Source: Chalciporus piperatus (taxonomy: Eukaryota; Basidiomycota; Agaricomycetes; Boletales; Boletaceae). Taken from it: 64,000 bases of DNA. Below are positions 63,682-64,000 of the stretch, piece after piece (within the stretch, counting starts at the first letter, position 1; the number at the start of each line of letters is the position of its first letter). The stretch lies in contig JBBPTG010000002.1 in the NCBI GenBank assembly GCA_038093975.1, positions 930,001 to 994,000 of the forward strand, in the 5' to 3' direction. The notes under the pieces were generated by a model. It was not told the DNA's origin. It saw nothing but the letters and a program-made list of their open reading frames with translations, and searched no databases. A program made the translations under genes and the position numbers.

Positions 63682-64000
63682 GGTATCACTCTAGAGGGGA
63701 CGCAAAGGCGATATTATGAGCGGGGTGTTTGGAGGATTTGATGTGGATGTGAGCACACCGTTGTGGTCGATGTGGAACAATGGATAGGGACGAGTGCGTT
63801 GTGAGCGTTCGGAGGTTAGACGGGCGGGATATTATCGCAGAGGGTCCAGCTGATGATAGTACACGAGTCGCGCAGTCGATGGGAAATCGTAAGCGACCGA
63901 CCTCATTGATTGCGTAAGCAACCCCCCCGCCCTGTATAAATTCACTCGTCCGTGGAATGTTCCTTTACCCCTCCAATGTCACTCCCCCATTCATTTTCTC
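63682..64000 (+). promoter_or_regulatory. Upstream region of UBP15 with a plus-strand TATA motif near the edge
   Basis: 319 bp upstream of UBP15. TATAAA at about 63935-63940 lies on the plus strand after a C run, followed by C/T-rich sequence up to the window end. This suggests a core promoter of a plus-strand gene starting beyond 64000. Confidence 0.35.

Overview
The window looks like nuclear DNA of a filamentous basidiomycete, probably an Agaricomycete. The genes are packed closely, most are split by many introns of about 45-60 bases with GT...AG ends, and the proteins read as fungal orthologues (PGS1, NAA20, IML1, PAM17, FAN1, SDH1, cytosolic HSP70, RTS1, citrate synthase, SEC66, UBP15). 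I see no bacterial operons, CRISPR arrays, rRNA, convincing tRNA or intact transposon. Exon joins were worked out by eye from splice signals and reading frame, so individual borders may be off by a few bases; where a join failed I say so.

Layout. 1-1325 (-): PGS1, cut by the left edge. 1472-3802 (+): membrane RING protein of Asi type. 3803-6133: a 2.3-kb stretch with no gene I can support. 6134-7171 (-): Pcl/PHO80-type cyclin. 8221-9603 (-): coiled-coil/AT-hook protein. 10183-10951 (+): NAA20. 11053-16025 (-): IML1. 16357-17028 (+): basic protein of unknown role. 17435-18957 (+): Ser/Thr-rich single-pass membrane protein. 19568-20648 (+): four-pass membrane protein. 20961-22120 (-): zinc-knuckle/PSP protein abutting a small glutaredoxin-like gene (22121-22520, -). 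22733-28821 (+): a very long model joining a CCCH zinc finger, a Ser-rich region, ankyrin repeats and a Clp-type AAA+ module. 28945-29114: tandem hairpin repeat. 29296-30047 (+): small single-pass protein. 30325-31171 (-): PAM17. 31305-35600 (+): SNF2 ATPase. 35771-38128 (+): NEDD1-like WD40 protein. 38300-41769 (+): FAN1 nuclease. 42132-44728 (-): SDH1. 44926 to about 47640 (-): TBC RabGAP. 48039-50255 (-): HSP70 with a heat-shock promoter. 51132-53388 (-): RTS1 (PP2A B56). 53882-55292 (+): conserved protein with a Pro/Gly tail. 55787-58016 (-): citrate synthase. 58235-59211 (+): SEC66. 59423-63681 (-): UBP15/USP7 deubiquitinase. A TATA motif near 63935 may belong to a divergent gene beyond the right edge.

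How the genes fit together. This is mainly a housekeeping segment. Mitochondrial functions recur (PGS1, PAM17, SDH1, citrate synthase), as do nutrient, stress and protein-quality functions (IML1, cyclin, HSP70, RTS1, UBP15, Asi-type ligase, SEC66) and chromosome or genome maintenance (SNF2, NEDD1, FAN1 in a row on one strand). Many neighbours are arranged head to head over 130-600 bp, suggesting shared promoters. No operon-like defence or biosynthetic system is visible. The most unusual items are the CCCH-ankyrin-AAA+ gene model, the glutaredoxin/zinc-knuckle overlap, and the paired hairpin repeat near 29 kb.
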